NCBI GenBank assembly: GCA_035296325.1
Contig: DATHBD010000023.1
Coordinates: forward strand, 310,001-374,000
Origin: DATHBD01 sp035296325
GTDB lineage: Bacteria > Actinomycetota > Actinomycetes > Mycobacteriales > Micromonosporaceae
Reading direction: 5' to 3'
DNA length: 64,000 nucleotides
Shown here piece by piece: positions 15,470 to 24,645 of this stretch (the stretch's first letter is position 1; the number at the start of each line of letters is the position of its first letter). A program made the translations under genes and the position numbers. Under the pieces are notes generated by a model that worked only from the letters and a program-made list of their open reading frames with translations, did no database searches and was not told the DNA's origin.

Positions 15470-16600
15470 TCAGGGGGTGAGGAGAGGGCCGGTGGCGCCG
15501 GCTGGGTTCGGTCCCTGCGGGGCGCCGACGTACAGCTCGATCTGGGACTTGAACCGTTCGACGCCCGCGCGATCGGTCATAAAGTCACGGAATGCAACGT
15601 GGCTGGTGTTGCGGTACTCCACCAGCGGCCGGTAGCCGGCCGGCGGGGGTACATCCTGACGGACCGACCATTGCCGGAGGGCCTGCTGCGGCTTGGAAAG
15701 CACCCAGTTGAGGTACAACTTGGCGGCGGCCGGGTGCTTGGCCTTGGCGAAGATCGCTGCGGTCTGGGCCCAGGAGATGAAGAAGTCCTCAGTCGGGAGG
15801 GTAAAGGTCGTCGGGCTGTTCGGGTTGGGGACCAGCGCACCGATGCCGGCGAGAGTTGCTGCGGCTGCACCACTGGAGACCGCGCCGATCGCGGCCGGCA
15901 GCCCGCGCACAAACGTCGGCCGCTGGGTGAGCAGCCTGTCCATGTAGGACCACCCGTACTTGTCGACGATGTTCTTGAACAGGAACAGCACCGCGTCGTC
16001 GTCATTGGGCCAGGTGATGGTGAGCTTGCCCTGGTACTTCGGGTCGAGGAAATCCAGGGCGTCGCGCGGCACCTGGTCGGCTGGCACCAGTGCCTTGTTG
16101 GTCAGGTAGCCGGCGCTCAGAGCGAAAATCCCGGTGTAGGCACCACCTGCGTCCTTGAACTGTGAGTACACCGCGTCCCAGCCTGCCGGCTTGTACGGCA
16201 ACAGGTGGCCCTGACGCTTCCAGCGGTCGAAGTCCTGCAGCGTCTGCAGCTGCGCGACATCGGGTTCCAGTCGCCCGCGGGCGATCTGGTTGTCGATGCG
16301 CGCATCGTGGTACTTGCTCAGGTCGGTTCGAATCGCGATCTGAACGTTCGGGAACTGCTGCGCGAACGCCTGGCGCGTGCCCTCGTTCTGGGTGGGCGAG
16401 TCGCCACCGGCATACACGACCAGTTGGCCGCCTTCAGCGACGGCCTCCTGGTAGAGCTCGTCGAGCGACTTGGGCTCGATCGGCACGGCGTTGCGGCGCG
16501 GCGAGTCTTCAGCGGCTGACGCGGCGGTAGCTGAGGTGGCGATGGCCAGCCCGCTGGCGGCGGCGAGACCGCCGAATGTCCGCCGGGTGAATCCTGTCAT
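15470..16600 (-). CDS. Extracellular ABC-transporter binding protein (type 1)
   Basis: This 376-residue exported protein begins with TRRTFGGLAAASG, a probable twin-arginine signal. It then has the fold pattern of family-1 / iron-type solute-binding proteins: LVVYAGGDSPTQNEGTRQAFAQQFP, ALDFLDPKYQGKLTITWPNDDDAVLF and a C-terminal AKLYLNWVLSKPQQ. Such proteins capture metal complexes, polyamines or small organic ions for an ABC importer. No permease or ATPase gene lies beside it, so it is an orphan here. The ATG at 16600 is favoured over that at 16606 because AAAGG lies 8 bases before it. Confidence 0.82.
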   Translation of the reverse strand: MTGFTRRTFGGLAAASGLAIATSATAASAAEDSPRRNAVPIEPKSLDELYQEAVAEGGQLVVYAGGDSPTQNEGTRQAFAQQFPNVQIAIRTDLSKYHDARIDNQIARGRLEPDVAQLQTLQDFDRWKRQGHLLPYKPAGWDAVYSQFKDAGGAYTGIFALSAGYLTNKALVPADQVPRDALDFLDPKYQGKLTITWPNDDDAVLFLFKNIVDKYGWSYMDRLLTQRPTFVRGLPAAIGAVSSGAAAATLAGIGALVPNPNSPTTFTLPTEDFFISWAQTAAIFAKAKHPAAAKLYLNWVLSKPQQALRQWSVRQDVPPPAGYRPLVEYRNTSHVAFRDFMTDRAGVERFKSQIELYVGAPQGPNPAGATGPLLTP

Positions 16601-17032
16601 GGTCATGACCTTTCGCTGACGAAGGGAGCCGAATCCGGCCGGGGGAGGTCGGCCGGACGTGGGGTGCTGGTGCCTTCGCCGATGGCGGTCGACTGGGCTG
16701 TTTCTCGGTTCGCGACCACCGACGTGCGTGCCGGGCGTTCCTGACGCCTGCGGAAAACTCGGTGGCAATGGTCTCCAGCCGAGCGTTCGCAGCCGTGCTC
16801 GCGCCGGTGGCTGACGATCGTGGCCGACTCGCAATGCCTGCTCAGCGGCGTTGATGTGATCGTCATGGGGCACACAATCTCCAACCCGGGTGGGAGAACC
16901 CTGGGTCCAGCCTTGGCGTTGCCTGGCAACCGCGCATGTGTATCTGACGTCATAAGGACCAGGCCCGCCGGTGGCGTGTACGCCGACGCCACGGCGGGCC
17001 GGTCCTTATGACTGCCGGTGAACGGCTGACGG
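16601..17032. other. Leader/intergenic region before binding-protein gene
   Basis: This 432-base stretch lies between two minus-strand genes. It holds the hairpin at 16951-17010 and a possible upstream minus-strand peptide, ATG at 16866 preceded by GGAG, whose Arg/His/Cys-rich reading runs toward the binding-protein gene. I do not regard that peptide as a proven gene, but a short leader peptide or structured leader is possible. Confidence 0.3.
16951..17010 (-). terminator. Long imperfect hairpin terminator
   Basis: CATAAGGACC at 16951-16960 pairs with GGTCCTTATG at 17001-17010. The pairing continues through a GC-rich stem with two single-base bulges, around an 8-base loop. It lies 23 bases after the stop of the SRPBCC gene on the minus strand and is its likely terminator. 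Confidence 0.7.
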
Positions 17033-17515
17033 TCAGCCGCTCTCGACGAAGAGTGCGGCATACCGCGCGAGGTACAGCGGCCATCCGGCGTCGTCCGCGA
17101 CTCCGTCACTGACAGCCTGCCAACCAGGGCCGTGCCGGTCGATGTGGCGGTGCTCCAGTTCGACCCGGGTCCGGTGCGCGGTCACGGCGAAAAACTGGAC
17201 CTCGACCTCGCTGGTGTTGTCCGGCTCGGTCTCGATCTGCCACTGCGGCCCGATGTCCCAGCTGAAGACGACGCGGTGCGGTGGGTCGAAGGCGAGGATG
17301 CGTGCCCAGCGGCACTCGCTGCCATCGACGCCTCTGTCGACGATGTGACCCCCGACCTCCGGTTCGAACACGGTCTCGGCTATCTCCACACCGAGGAGGT
17401 TGTGCTCCGGCGGCTTGAAGTCGCCGAACCGGTCAGTGAACACGGTGAAGGCGCGCTCGATCGGCGCCTCGACGACGATATGCCGGCGGACCGCCATGGC
17501 CGCTACCTGGGTCAT
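17033..17515 (-). CDS. SRPBCC/AHSA1-domain protein
   Basis: This 160-residue protein is of the AHSA1-type START/SRPBCC fold: RRHIVVEAPIERAFTVFTDRF at the start, ILAFDPPHRVVFSW in the middle and a C-terminal helix ending LYLARYAALFVESG. These proteins hold hydrophobic ligands in a deep pocket; the ligand is unknown. It starts inside the stop codon of the upstream ArsR gene (ATGA overlap) and has AGAGGAG as SD. ArsR plus AHSA1 pairs are common in actinobacteria, and the regulator usually controls the pair. Confidence 0.88.
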   Translation of the reverse strand: MTQVAAMAVRRHIVVEAPIERAFTVFTDRFGDFKPPEHNLLGVEIAETVFEPEVGGHIVDRGVDGSECRWARILAFDPPHRVVFSWDIGPQWQIETEPDNTSEVEVQFFAVTAHRTRVELEHRHIDRHGPGWQAVSDGVADDAGWPLYLARYAALFVESG

Positions 17516-17835
17516 GAACTCTCCTCTGTCGGTTGTTCGACGACGTGCTGATAGCCGTCGAGTGCGCGGTTCCAGAATGTGTCGAGTTGATCTCGGAGCG
17601 CGGCAATCGCCACCCGATCGAGCCGGTAGACCCTCCGCGTGCCGGCGGCGTGGTCGGTGACCAGTCCTGCGTCCTTGAGGACCTTCAGGTGCTGGGAGAC
17701 CGCGGGCCGACTGATCGGGAGGGCTTCGGCCAGCTCGCCGACGGCCTGCGGCCGCTCGGACAGGCACGCCACGATGGCGCGCCGGGTCGGGTCGCCCAAC
17801 ACCTCCCACCCGTCACGTGCTTGGTAAGCTTCCAC
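17512..17835 (-). CDS. ArsR-family winged-helix regulator
   Basis: This 107-residue ArsR/SmtB-type repressor has DPTRRAIVACL in helix 1, a recognition region AVGELAEALPISRPAVSQHLKVLKDAGLV and a wing RRVYRLD. No metal-binding cysteine pair is present, so a metal sensor role is unlikely. It begins with GTG at 17835, only six bases from a perfect 7-2-7 palindrome, and has no SD, so the mRNA may be leaderless with the operator covering the -10. It is the first gene of a two-gene operon with the SRPBCC protein. Confidence 0.9.
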   Translation of the reverse strand: MEAYQARDGWEVLGDPTRRAIVACLSERPQAVGELAEALPISRPAVSQHLKVLKDAGLVTDHAAGTRRVYRLDRVAIAALRDQLDTFWNRALDGYQHVVEQPTEESS

Positions 17836-17840
17836 GAACG

Positions 17841-17856
17841 GTAAGCTACAGCTTAC
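17841..17856 (-). promoter_or_regulatory. ArsR operator palindrome
   Basis: GTAAGCT-AC-AGCTTAC is a perfect palindrome directly upstream of the GTG start at 17835. A further GTAAGCTT half-site lies inside the first codons (17824-17831). If the message is leaderless, the palindrome covers the -10 region, which fits autorepression. Confidence 0.6.
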
Positions 17857-17995
17857 GGATATCGGGCGTCAATGTCCTTCAGAAGCGTGTCGAGCCATGA
17901 TGTCGGGTGGCGCCGGTTGAGGCGGCGGCACCGGCGGCTGTCACGAACGGGTCGGAAAGTCCTCATGACGACGGGCCTGCGGCCGATGAGTGGGC

Positions 17996-19912
17996 ATGGG
18001 CGATGACACGCCAAGGTTCGCAGCGGCCGACCGCGCCCCGGGGGCGCTGCCGGAGCGCGCGCGCCGGGCACGCGGGCGGGACTTCACCGGTCGGTTCGCC
18101 GTCCGCCTGGTGGCGGGCATCCTCGTGATCATGCTCCCGGTCATGTTCGGGTTGGCCTTCTGGCTGACCAAGAAGTCATCCGAGAACCTGACCAACGCCG
18201 CCGAACACCAGGGCGAGGCGCTGAGCCGGGCGGTGGCGACCCGGGTCAAGGCCTTCATGCCGGAGCGCCACGGTGATTTGAAGCTCATCGCGCACCAGGC
18301 GTCCGGTCAACTCGTTCCTGGCGCCCAGACCGACCTGCTGACGCTCGTCGACAAGACGTACGGCCACTTCTCGCTGATCGAAGTCGTGGATCTCAACGGC
18401 GTGGTGCTCTCCGCCAGCCGGACCGAGTCCATTGATCCGTCCGGGCAGGCGTGGTTCCGCCGGGCTGCGGCCGGCGAAGGTGTCACAACGTCTCCGGTGT
18501 ACAACCGCGCCCAGGGGCGGTTCGAATGGGCGATCGCCGAGGCCGTACTGGCCCGCGACGGCAAGCCGGAGGGCGTCGTCATCGGCTATCTCAGCCCGGC
18601 GGCCCTCGCGCCGCTGCTCAATCCGGAGCTTCAGGAGTCCAGCGAGATCGTGGTGGTCGGTGCCGACGGCATCCTCATCTACGCCACCTCCATGGGGGAG
18701 GTGACATCGGACGCTGTCCTGCTCGATGGCGGGGCCTTCACCACGCGGGTCGACAACGCGGCGACCCGGGCCGTGGCCACGAGCCCGCCCGGCACCGTCG
18801 GTCACCGCACCTACGACGACGTGCACGGAAACCAGGTCATCGCCGGCTTCGACTCCGTCGACGACCTCGGCTGGACGATCCTCGCCCAGGAGTCGGCACG
18901 CCTGACCCTCGCCCCGGTTGAGGAGGTTCGCACGCTCGCTCTGGTTCTGGTGACCATCGGTACCGGCCTGGTGGTTGGCTTCTCGATCCTCTTCGCCAGT
19001 CGTACCACCCGTCCGCTGCGGCGGTTGACCGACGTGGCGCGCCAGGTGGCTACCGGCTCCCTCACGGCGCGGGTGAAGCCGGCCGGCTCTGTGGAGCTGA
19101 GGACGCTGGGAAGGTCGCTCAACGCCATGCTCGACACGTGCGAACGACTCGTCACGCAGGTAGCTACCGCCGGCACCGAGCTGACCCACGCGGCTGACGG
19201 GCTGTCGGCATCCTCGGAGCAGCTCGCCGCCACCACCACCGAGCAGTCGGCTGCCATCACGCAGGCCTCCGCCACGACCGAGGAACTGGCCCGCGCGTCG
19301 GTCGCCATCGCCGAGACGGTCGACGAGGTGGCCCGCCAGACGGCTGACACCAAAGACAACCTGGAGCGAGCCGAGTCCGACATCAAGGTGTCGTCGGAGC
19401 GGACGTTGGCGCTGGCCGGACGGGTGCAGAACATCGGTGCGCTGCTGGACCTCATCAACGAGATCGCCGATCAGACGAACCTCCTTGCGCTCAACGCCGC
19501 CATCGAGGCGGCGCGGGCGGGTGAGGAGGGCCGTGGGTTCGCCGTCGTCGCCGAAGAGGTGCGCCGGCTGGCGGAACGGTCGAAGGGCTCGGCCGGGGAC
19601 ATCGCCGTGATCGTGGAGGCGGTGCACAAGGAGACCAACGCGACGGTCATGGCCATGGAGAAGGGCGCGAAGCAGATGCAGGCCGGACTGGCGCTGCTCG
19701 AGGAGGTCACCGACGCGGCCGGCCAGGTGCGGCTGACCACCCAGCAGCAGCGCCTCGCGACGTCGCAGGTCGTGGAAACCATGGAGCAGCTGACCGATGC
19801 CAGCCGCCAGGTGTCCGCGACGGCGCAACACATCGCCTCCTCCGCGGGCACGCTGGCAGACCTCGCGGGACACATGGAGTCCAGCGCTGCCAGGGCCCGG
19901 CAGGACCTGTGA
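17996..19912 (+). CDS. Methyl-accepting chemotaxis protein (WspA-like)
   Basis: This transmembrane chemoreceptor of about 638 residues heads the chemosensory operon. A first membrane helix (about 34-57) is followed by a large extracellular Cache-type sensor (about 60-310), a second helix (about 313-335), a HAMP domain with RPLRRLTDVARQVATG, and a long coiled-coil signalling domain. The kinase-contact tip is intact (NEIADQTNLLALNAAIEAARAGEEGRG). It would signal through the CheW and CheA encoded next. The start is uncertain between GTG 17990 and ATG 17996, both with weak SDs. Its TGA overlaps the ATG of cheW by one base (TGATG). Confidence 0.93.
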   Translation: MGDDTPRFAAADRAPGALPERARRARGRDFTGRFAVRLVAGILVIMLPVMFGLAFWLTKKSSENLTNAAEHQGEALSRAVATRVKAFMPERHGDLKLIAHQASGQLVPGAQTDLLTLVDKTYGHFSLIEVVDLNGVVLSASRTESIDPSGQAWFRRAAAGEGVTTSPVYNRAQGRFEWAIAEAVLARDGKPEGVVIGYLSPAALAPLLNPELQESSEIVVVGADGILIYATSMGEVTSDAVLLDGGAFTTRVDNAATRAVATSPPGTVGHRTYDDVHGNQVIAGFDSVDDLGWTILAQESARLTLAPVEEVRTLALVLVTIGTGLVVGFSILFASRTTRPLRRLTDVARQVATGSLTARVKPAGSVELRTLGRSLNAMLDTCERLVTQVATAGTELTHAADGLSASSEQLAATTTEQSAAITQASATTEELARASVAIAETVDEVARQTADTKDNLERAESDIKVSSERTLALAGRVQNIGALLDLINEIADQTNLLALNAAIEAARAGEEGRGFAVVAEEVRRLAERSKGSAGDIAVIVEAVHKETNATVMAMEKGAKQMQAGLALLEEVTDAAGQVRLTTQQQRLATSQVVETMEQLTDASRQVSATAQHIASSAGTLADLAGHMESSAARARQDL

Positions 19913-20304
19913 TGCCCGTCCAGTCGGTGCTGCTGCCGGTGGGCGAGGATCTGTACGCGGTGCCGGCCCATCTGGTACGCGAGGTGGTCGCCGTCCCGCG
20001 ACCAACGCGACTGCCCACCACGCCGCCCACCCTGCTCGGAGTGATAAATCTGCGTGGCGAGGTGGTGCCGCTGTTCAACACCGCCGCGCTGCTCGGTCTG
20101 CCGCCGACGAACCCGGAACCCAGCCCGTACGCGATTGTTCTGCACACCGCGCGTGGCCCCGCGGCGCTCGTGGTCGATGACCTGCCTCGCATCGCCGCGC
20201 TGACCGATCGGATCGGGCCGAGCGAACTCCCCGGCACGGACGGCCGGTTCGCCGTCGACGGCGGCATTGCCGTCCTGCTCCACTTTGAGCGTCTCATCGC
20301 ATGA
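19912..20304 (+). CDS. cheW: CheW adaptor (first copy)
   Basis: This 130-residue protein is a single CheW domain: VLLPVGEDLYAVPAHLVREVVAVPRPTRLP, then LLGVINLRGEVVPLFN, the classic CheW core. It should bridge the MCP and the CheA kinase. It is translationally coupled on both sides, by one base with the MCP and by ATGA with cheA. In a Wsp-type arrangement it corresponds to WspB by position. Confidence 0.93.
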   Translation: MPVQSVLLPVGEDLYAVPAHLVREVVAVPRPTRLPTTPPTLLGVINLRGEVVPLFNTAALLGLPPTNPEPSPYAIVLHTARGPAALVVDDLPRIAALTDRIGPSELPGTDGRFAVDGGIAVLLHFERLIA

Positions 20305-22397
20305 CTGGCACCGGGCCGGAGGCCTTTCGGGCGCTGTTCGCTGAGGAGGCCGAGGCGCGGCTCGGTCGGCTCGGCACGTTGTTGCTGCAGTTGGAGGAAT
20401 CCACCGGGGGCACCCCGGCGGAACTCGCCGCCATCGGCGAGATCTTCCGCGAGGTACATACGATCAAGGGTGCCGCCGCAATGGTGGGATTCGCCGGGGT
20501 CGGGGCGTATGCCCACATCTTCGAGGAGCACCTCGACGCGCTGCGATCGACCCGGACGGCATCCACGCCGCAGATCATCGACGCCCTGCTGGTGGCGAGC
20601 GACGGCCTGAAGGCCCTGACCTGGCAGGCGGTCGAGGGCGACGACGAGGCCGGTGCAGTCGACGACCATCCGGCGATCCGCCAGTTGGTTTCGGCCTTCG
20701 CGGCGGAACCGGGGGCACCGCCCGAGCCGCCGGCCATGCCGGCTCCGGTCCCGGTCGAAGGGCGGCCCGATGAGGCTCCGCCATCCGCACCGGTGGTGGC
20801 CGCTCCAGCCCCCCCGCGCCGGGAGGCGTCGAGCATGATCATGGTGCCGATGGAGCGGCTCGACGAACTCGTCCGCCTTGTCGGTGAAGCGGCCGGCGCC
20901 CACCTGCGCATCGGGCGGGTACTGAGCGAGCGGCTGGGTATCGGGCCGACCGGCATGCCCGAGTTCAGCGAACTCTCCCGCCTGCTCAACCAGCTCCAGG
21001 AACTCGCCATGCACACGCGCATGGTTCCCATCGCGAACATCACCGATCAGCTCCACCGCGCGCTCCGGGACGCCGCCCGTACGCTCGGCAAGGACGTGAA
21101 GTGGGAGGTGCGCGGCGGGAACACCGAACTCGATCGGAGCGTCCTGCACCAACTCTCGGACGCGCTGCTCCATCTGGTACGCAACGCCGTCGACCACGGC
21201 ATCGACAGTCCCGCCGAGCGGGCGGCCGCCGGCAAACCCGCACAGGCCACCGTCCGGCTGCACGCCATGCAACTCGGGTCGGAGGTCACCATCGTGGTGA
21301 CCGATGACGGGAGGGGCATCGATCTCGACCGGGTCCGACGGAAGGCCGGTCACCTCGGCATCGCCGCCGATGCCATGAACGACGACGACGCTCTGCAGCT
21401 CATATTCCAGTCGGGTCTGTCGACGACATCCTTCGTATCCGACATCTCCGGTCGCGGCGTAGGCCTCGACGTTGTGCGGGCCAGTGTGGACGCCGCTCGC
21501 GGGCGGATCGAGGTGCACTCGCAACCCGGGCTTGGCTGCGAGTTCCGGGTGGTGGTGCCGGTGACCCTCGCGGTGTGGCGGTGCCTCATGGTGGCGGTGG
21601 CGGGCCAGCGCTTCGCGATGCCGATGCATCAGGTGGTGCTGGCGCGGGCCGGAAACGCCGATCAGGAGGTGGCGGCCGAGGGCCGCCGGGCGCTCGTCCT
21701 CGATGGGCAGTCGGTGCCCATCTCCGACGTCGCGGAGGTACTTGGCCTACCCGCCGGACCGGGACCAGGCATGCTCGTGGTGGTCAACGGGGCCGCTGGA
21801 CGGCACGCGTTGCGGGTGGACCAGCTCATCGGCCAGCGGGACGTCGCGGTGAAGAGTCTCAGCCCGCTGGTGCGGCGACCCGACGTGATCGCCGGCGCGA
21901 GCGTGGAGCCGGACGGGTCGATCCTGCTCATGCTGGATCTCGCCGGCCTCATCGAGCGCGCACGCCAACTCCAACCAATGCCGGTTGTCGGTGCAACCAC
22001 GGTGGTGGAGCCGTCCGCGCACTCCGGCCGGGTGCTCGTGGTCGATGACGCCCTCACCGTGCGCGAGCTTCAGCGGTCCATTCTGGAGCGCGCCGGGTTC
22101 GAGGTCGTGGTAGCGGGTGATGGCGTGGAGGCGTTGAGCCGTCTGGGCGAGCAGGTACCCGATCTGGTCCTGACCGATGTCGAGATGCCGCGGATGGATG
22201 GCTTCGCGCTCACCGAGCAGATCCGTGCCCGGCCGACCCTCGCCAATGTCGCGGTGTTGATCCTGACCTCGCTGTCGAGTGACATCGACCGGCAGCGCGG
22301 CCTCGACGCCGGTGCCGACGGCTACATCGTCAAGAGCGCCTTCGACGAGCAGTCGCTGCTCAGCGCGGTCGACCGGGTCCTCGGGGCGCGGTCGTGA
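20301..22397 (+). CDS. cheA: Hybrid CheA histidine kinase with receiver (WspE-like)
   Basis: This 698-residue kinase has an HPt domain with phospho-His53 in REVHTIKGAAAMVGF, a Pro-rich linker (about 135-180) and a dimerisation helix region. The HATPase contains LVRNAVDHGIDSPAERAAAGK and VVTDDGRGIDLDRVRRKA. A CheW-like regulatory domain and a C-terminal receiver (about 575-698; phospho-acceptor Asp626 in LTDVEMPRMDG) follow. No clear P2 domain is visible. A receiver fused to CheA is typical of alternative-function systems (Wsp, Frz, Che3) and not of classical flagellar CheA. It overlaps cheW (ATGA) and cheB (GTGA). Confidence 0.94.
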   Translation: MTGTGPEAFRALFAEEAEARLGRLGTLLLQLEESTGGTPAELAAIGEIFREVHTIKGAAAMVGFAGVGAYAHIFEEHLDALRSTRTASTPQIIDALLVASDGLKALTWQAVEGDDEAGAVDDHPAIRQLVSAFAAEPGAPPEPPAMPAPVPVEGRPDEAPPSAPVVAAPAPPRREASSMIMVPMERLDELVRLVGEAAGAHLRIGRVLSERLGIGPTGMPEFSELSRLLNQLQELAMHTRMVPIANITDQLHRALRDAARTLGKDVKWEVRGGNTELDRSVLHQLSDALLHLVRNAVDHGIDSPAERAAAGKPAQATVRLHAMQLGSEVTIVVTDDGRGIDLDRVRRKAGHLGIAADAMNDDDALQLIFQSGLSTTSFVSDISGRGVGLDVVRASVDAARGRIEVHSQPGLGCEFRVVVPVTLAVWRCLMVAVAGQRFAMPMHQVVLARAGNADQEVAAEGRRALVLDGQSVPISDVAEVLGLPAGPGPGMLVVVNGAAGRHALRVDQLIGQRDVAVKSLSPLVRRPDVIAGASVEPDGSILLMLDLAGLIERARQLQPMPVVGATTVVEPSAHSGRVLVVDDALTVRELQRSILERAGFEVVVAGDGVEALSRLGEQVPDLVLTDVEMPRMDGFALTEQIRARPTLANVAVLILTSLSSDIDRQRGLDAGADGYIVKSAFDEQSLLSAVDRVLGARS

Positions 22398-23452
22398 CAG
22401 CGGCGATCCGGGTCGTGGTGGTCGAGGCCTCTCCGATCCAGCGGACCCGGCTGATCACCGTGCTGGAACGGACCCGGGACATCACCGTGGTCGGCGAGGT
22501 GCACACCGCCGGGCAGGCGGCCGACGTCGTCGCCCGCCTGCGCCCCGACGTCGTGCTCCTCGACCTGCAGATCGACGATGGCGGCGACCGGTCGGCGCTG
22601 GCGCAGACCATGGCGAGCACCCCGACGCCGGTCGTGGTGCTCTCGTCGTCGGACGGGCACCCGGACTCGGTCCTCGTTGCTCAGGCGCTGGCCGCGGGTG
22701 CGGTGCTGGCCCTGCCCAGACCTGGCCGGTGGACCCCGGAAGCAGAGGACGAACTTCGGCGAGGCGTACGGACCGCAAGCCGGGTCCGGGTGCGCAGCCC
22801 CCGGCGTGTCGGTGCCATGAACGGAACATCGACCACGGTTCCGACGACGCCGCCCGACACCCGGCCCGGGTCGCCGCGCGGGGTCCGCTCGATCGTCGCG
22901 ATCGGCGCCTCCACCGGTGGCCCGGGAGCACTGGCAACGGTCCTCGGCGGCCTCGGTGGACTCACCGCCCCGGTGTTGGTCGTGCAGCACATGCACGCCG
23001 ACTTCGTCGCGGGCCTGGTGCAGTGGATGGCCCGGGTCTCCGCCCTGCCCGTGGAGCTGGCGGCGGCCGGCCAGGTCGTCCGGCCGGGCCGGGTGTACAT
23101 CGGCCCCGGTGGCGCCCACCTGCGGGTGCGGCCAGGACTGCGGCTGGAACTCGACCCGGAGCCGATGTCGGTACACCGGCCGTCGGTCGACGAGCTTTTC
23201 CGGTCGGTCGCCGAACTGCCGCGGGTTGCCTCCATCGCCGTCGTCCTCACCGGTATGGGCGATGACGGCGCTCGAGGTCTGCTGCAGGTCCGCCGGCAGG
23301 GTGGCCGGACGATCGCGCAGGACGAGGCGACGTCTGCGGTGTTCGGAATGCCCCGGGCCGCCTTCCGGCTGGGCGCCGCGGACTTCGTACTGCCGTTGCC
23401 GAAGATCGCTGCGCGGATCCTGACGTTGGCCCGGGAGGTGGCTGTCCCATGA
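22394..23452 (+). CDS. cheB: CheB methylesterase with degenerate receiver (WspF-like)
   Basis: This 352-residue receptor-glutamate methylesterase has its catalytic domain at about 165-352. The Ser of AIGASTGGPGAL, the His of VQHMHADF and the Asp of TGMGDDGARGL form the triad. The N-terminal receiver (about 1-125) is worn: the acidic pair after the first strand reads VEAS instead of DDS, and the conserved Lys-Pro is RP. The presumptive phospho-acceptor Asp of LLDLQIDD remains. Phosphorylation control may be weakened or replaced. It overlaps its neighbours by four bases (GTGA before, ATGA after). Confidence 0.93.
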   Translation: MTAAIRVVVVEASPIQRTRLITVLERTRDITVVGEVHTAGQAADVVARLRPDVVLLDLQIDDGGDRSALAQTMASTPTPVVVLSSSDGHPDSVLVAQALAAGAVLALPRPGRWTPEAEDELRRGVRTASRVRVRSPRRVGAMNGTSTTVPTTPPDTRPGSPRGVRSIVAIGASTGGPGALATVLGGLGGLTAPVLVVQHMHADFVAGLVQWMARVSALPVELAAAGQVVRPGRVYIGPGGAHLRVRPGLRLELDPEPMSVHRPSVDELFRSVAELPRVASIAVVLTGMGDDGARGLLQVRRQGGRTIAQDEATSAVFGMPRAAFRLGAADFVLPLPKIAARILTLAREVAVP

Positions 23453-24645
23453 CACCCGAGACCGCGGCGGCTCTGGATCGGGTCGGGGTGCTGCTCGATC
23501 GCCTGATCGGTTTGCGGGCGGACCCGACGCTCCGTTCGCGCCTGAGCCGCTGTGTGGTCGATGCCGCCGCCAGCCGGGCGATGACGGTCGAGCGCTACGT
23601 CGACAGTCTGCCCGGAGACGACGCGGGGATGCAGGACCTGTGTGACCGCGTCACGGTGCAGGAGACCGGCTTCTTCCGCCACCCGGATCAATTCCGTACC
23701 CTCGTCGACCACGTGCTGCCGAACGTGCCCGGCCCGGTGCGCATCTGGTGTGCCGCATCGGCGAACGGCCAGGAGCCGTACAGCCTGGCCATGGTGCTCG
23801 CGGAGCAGGGTCGCACCGGGGGGGTACTGGCCACGGACATCTCCACCACGGCCCTGCGACGCACCGCGGCGGCCCGCTACAGCGAGCGCGAGATCACCAT
23901 GTTGTCGCCGGCGCGCCGGGCCGCCCACCTCTCCGCCGTCGAGGGCGGCTGGCAGGTGGTGGACGGGATCCGAAAGACGGTCTCCGTGCAGTCCCACAAC
24001 CTGCTCCGTCCGGTTCCCGCCCACATTGCCAGTTGTCAGATTGTCTTCTGCCGGAATGTTCTGATCTACCTCACTCCGGAGCATCGGGCGCACTTCCTCG
24101 AACGCCTCGCCGACGTGGTGGCACCCGGTAGCTACCTGTTCGTCGGGTCGGCGGAGACCATTCGGCCCGGGGACCGCTACGACGCGGTCTACGCTGGCGG
24201 CACCTTCGTCTACCGGGCCAGGGCACGGGGCCTGACGGTTCAGCCGCCGACTCCGGTAGCGCCCCGGCGCTTCGCGACGAAGCCGGCCACGGTGGCATCG
24301 CCGGACCGGCGCAGCCCGCGCCGACCGGTAGCACCACCGGCCGGGACGGCGGGACCGGTCATCCCGCCGGCCGAAGCGGCGCGGGAGGCGGCGCGAACCG
24401 GCGACCCGGCGGCCGCGGTGACCGCCTTCCGGCGATGGGCCTACCTCGAGCCCGACGATCCCCAGGCGCATCTGCACCTGGCCTTGGCGCTCGAAGCAAT
24501 GGGCGATGACCGCGCCGCCCGTCGGGCTTTCCGGTCGGCCCGGGCTGCGCTGGACCACGCCGATCCGGCGCGGCTGGACGCCGCGCTCGGGCACTACGAC
24601 GTCGCCGAGCTGCACCGGTTGTTGGCTGAGAAGGGTCGGGCGTGA
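23449..24645 (+). CDS. cheR: CheR methyltransferase with TPR tail (WspC-like)
   Basis: This 398-residue SAM-dependent methyltransferase acts on receptor glutamates. The N-terminal helical domain and VTVQETGFFRHPDQF are followed by the SAM site WCAASANGQEPYSLAM, the LATDIS strand and CRNVLIYLTPE. After about residue 255 comes a Pro/Ala linker and then a TPR-like helical tail (AREAARTGDPAAAVTAFRRW, LHLALALEAMGDDRAARRAF). The TPR tail matches WspC-type CheR and not the short enteric CheR. It overlaps cheB and the second cheW. Confidence 0.93.
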   Translation: MTPETAAALDRVGVLLDRLIGLRADPTLRSRLSRCVVDAAASRAMTVERYVDSLPGDDAGMQDLCDRVTVQETGFFRHPDQFRTLVDHVLPNVPGPVRIWCAASANGQEPYSLAMVLAEQGRTGGVLATDISTTALRRTAAARYSEREITMLSPARRAAHLSAVEGGWQVVDGIRKTVSVQSHNLLRPVPAHIASCQIVFCRNVLIYLTPEHRAHFLERLADVVAPGSYLFVGSAETIRPGDRYDAVYAGGTFVYRARARGLTVQPPTPVAPRRFATKPATVASPDRRSPRRPVAPPAGTAGPVIPPAEAAREAARTGDPAAAVTAFRRWAYLEPDDPQAHLHLALALEAMGDDRAARRAFRSARAALDHADPARLDAALGHYDVAELHRLLAEKGRA

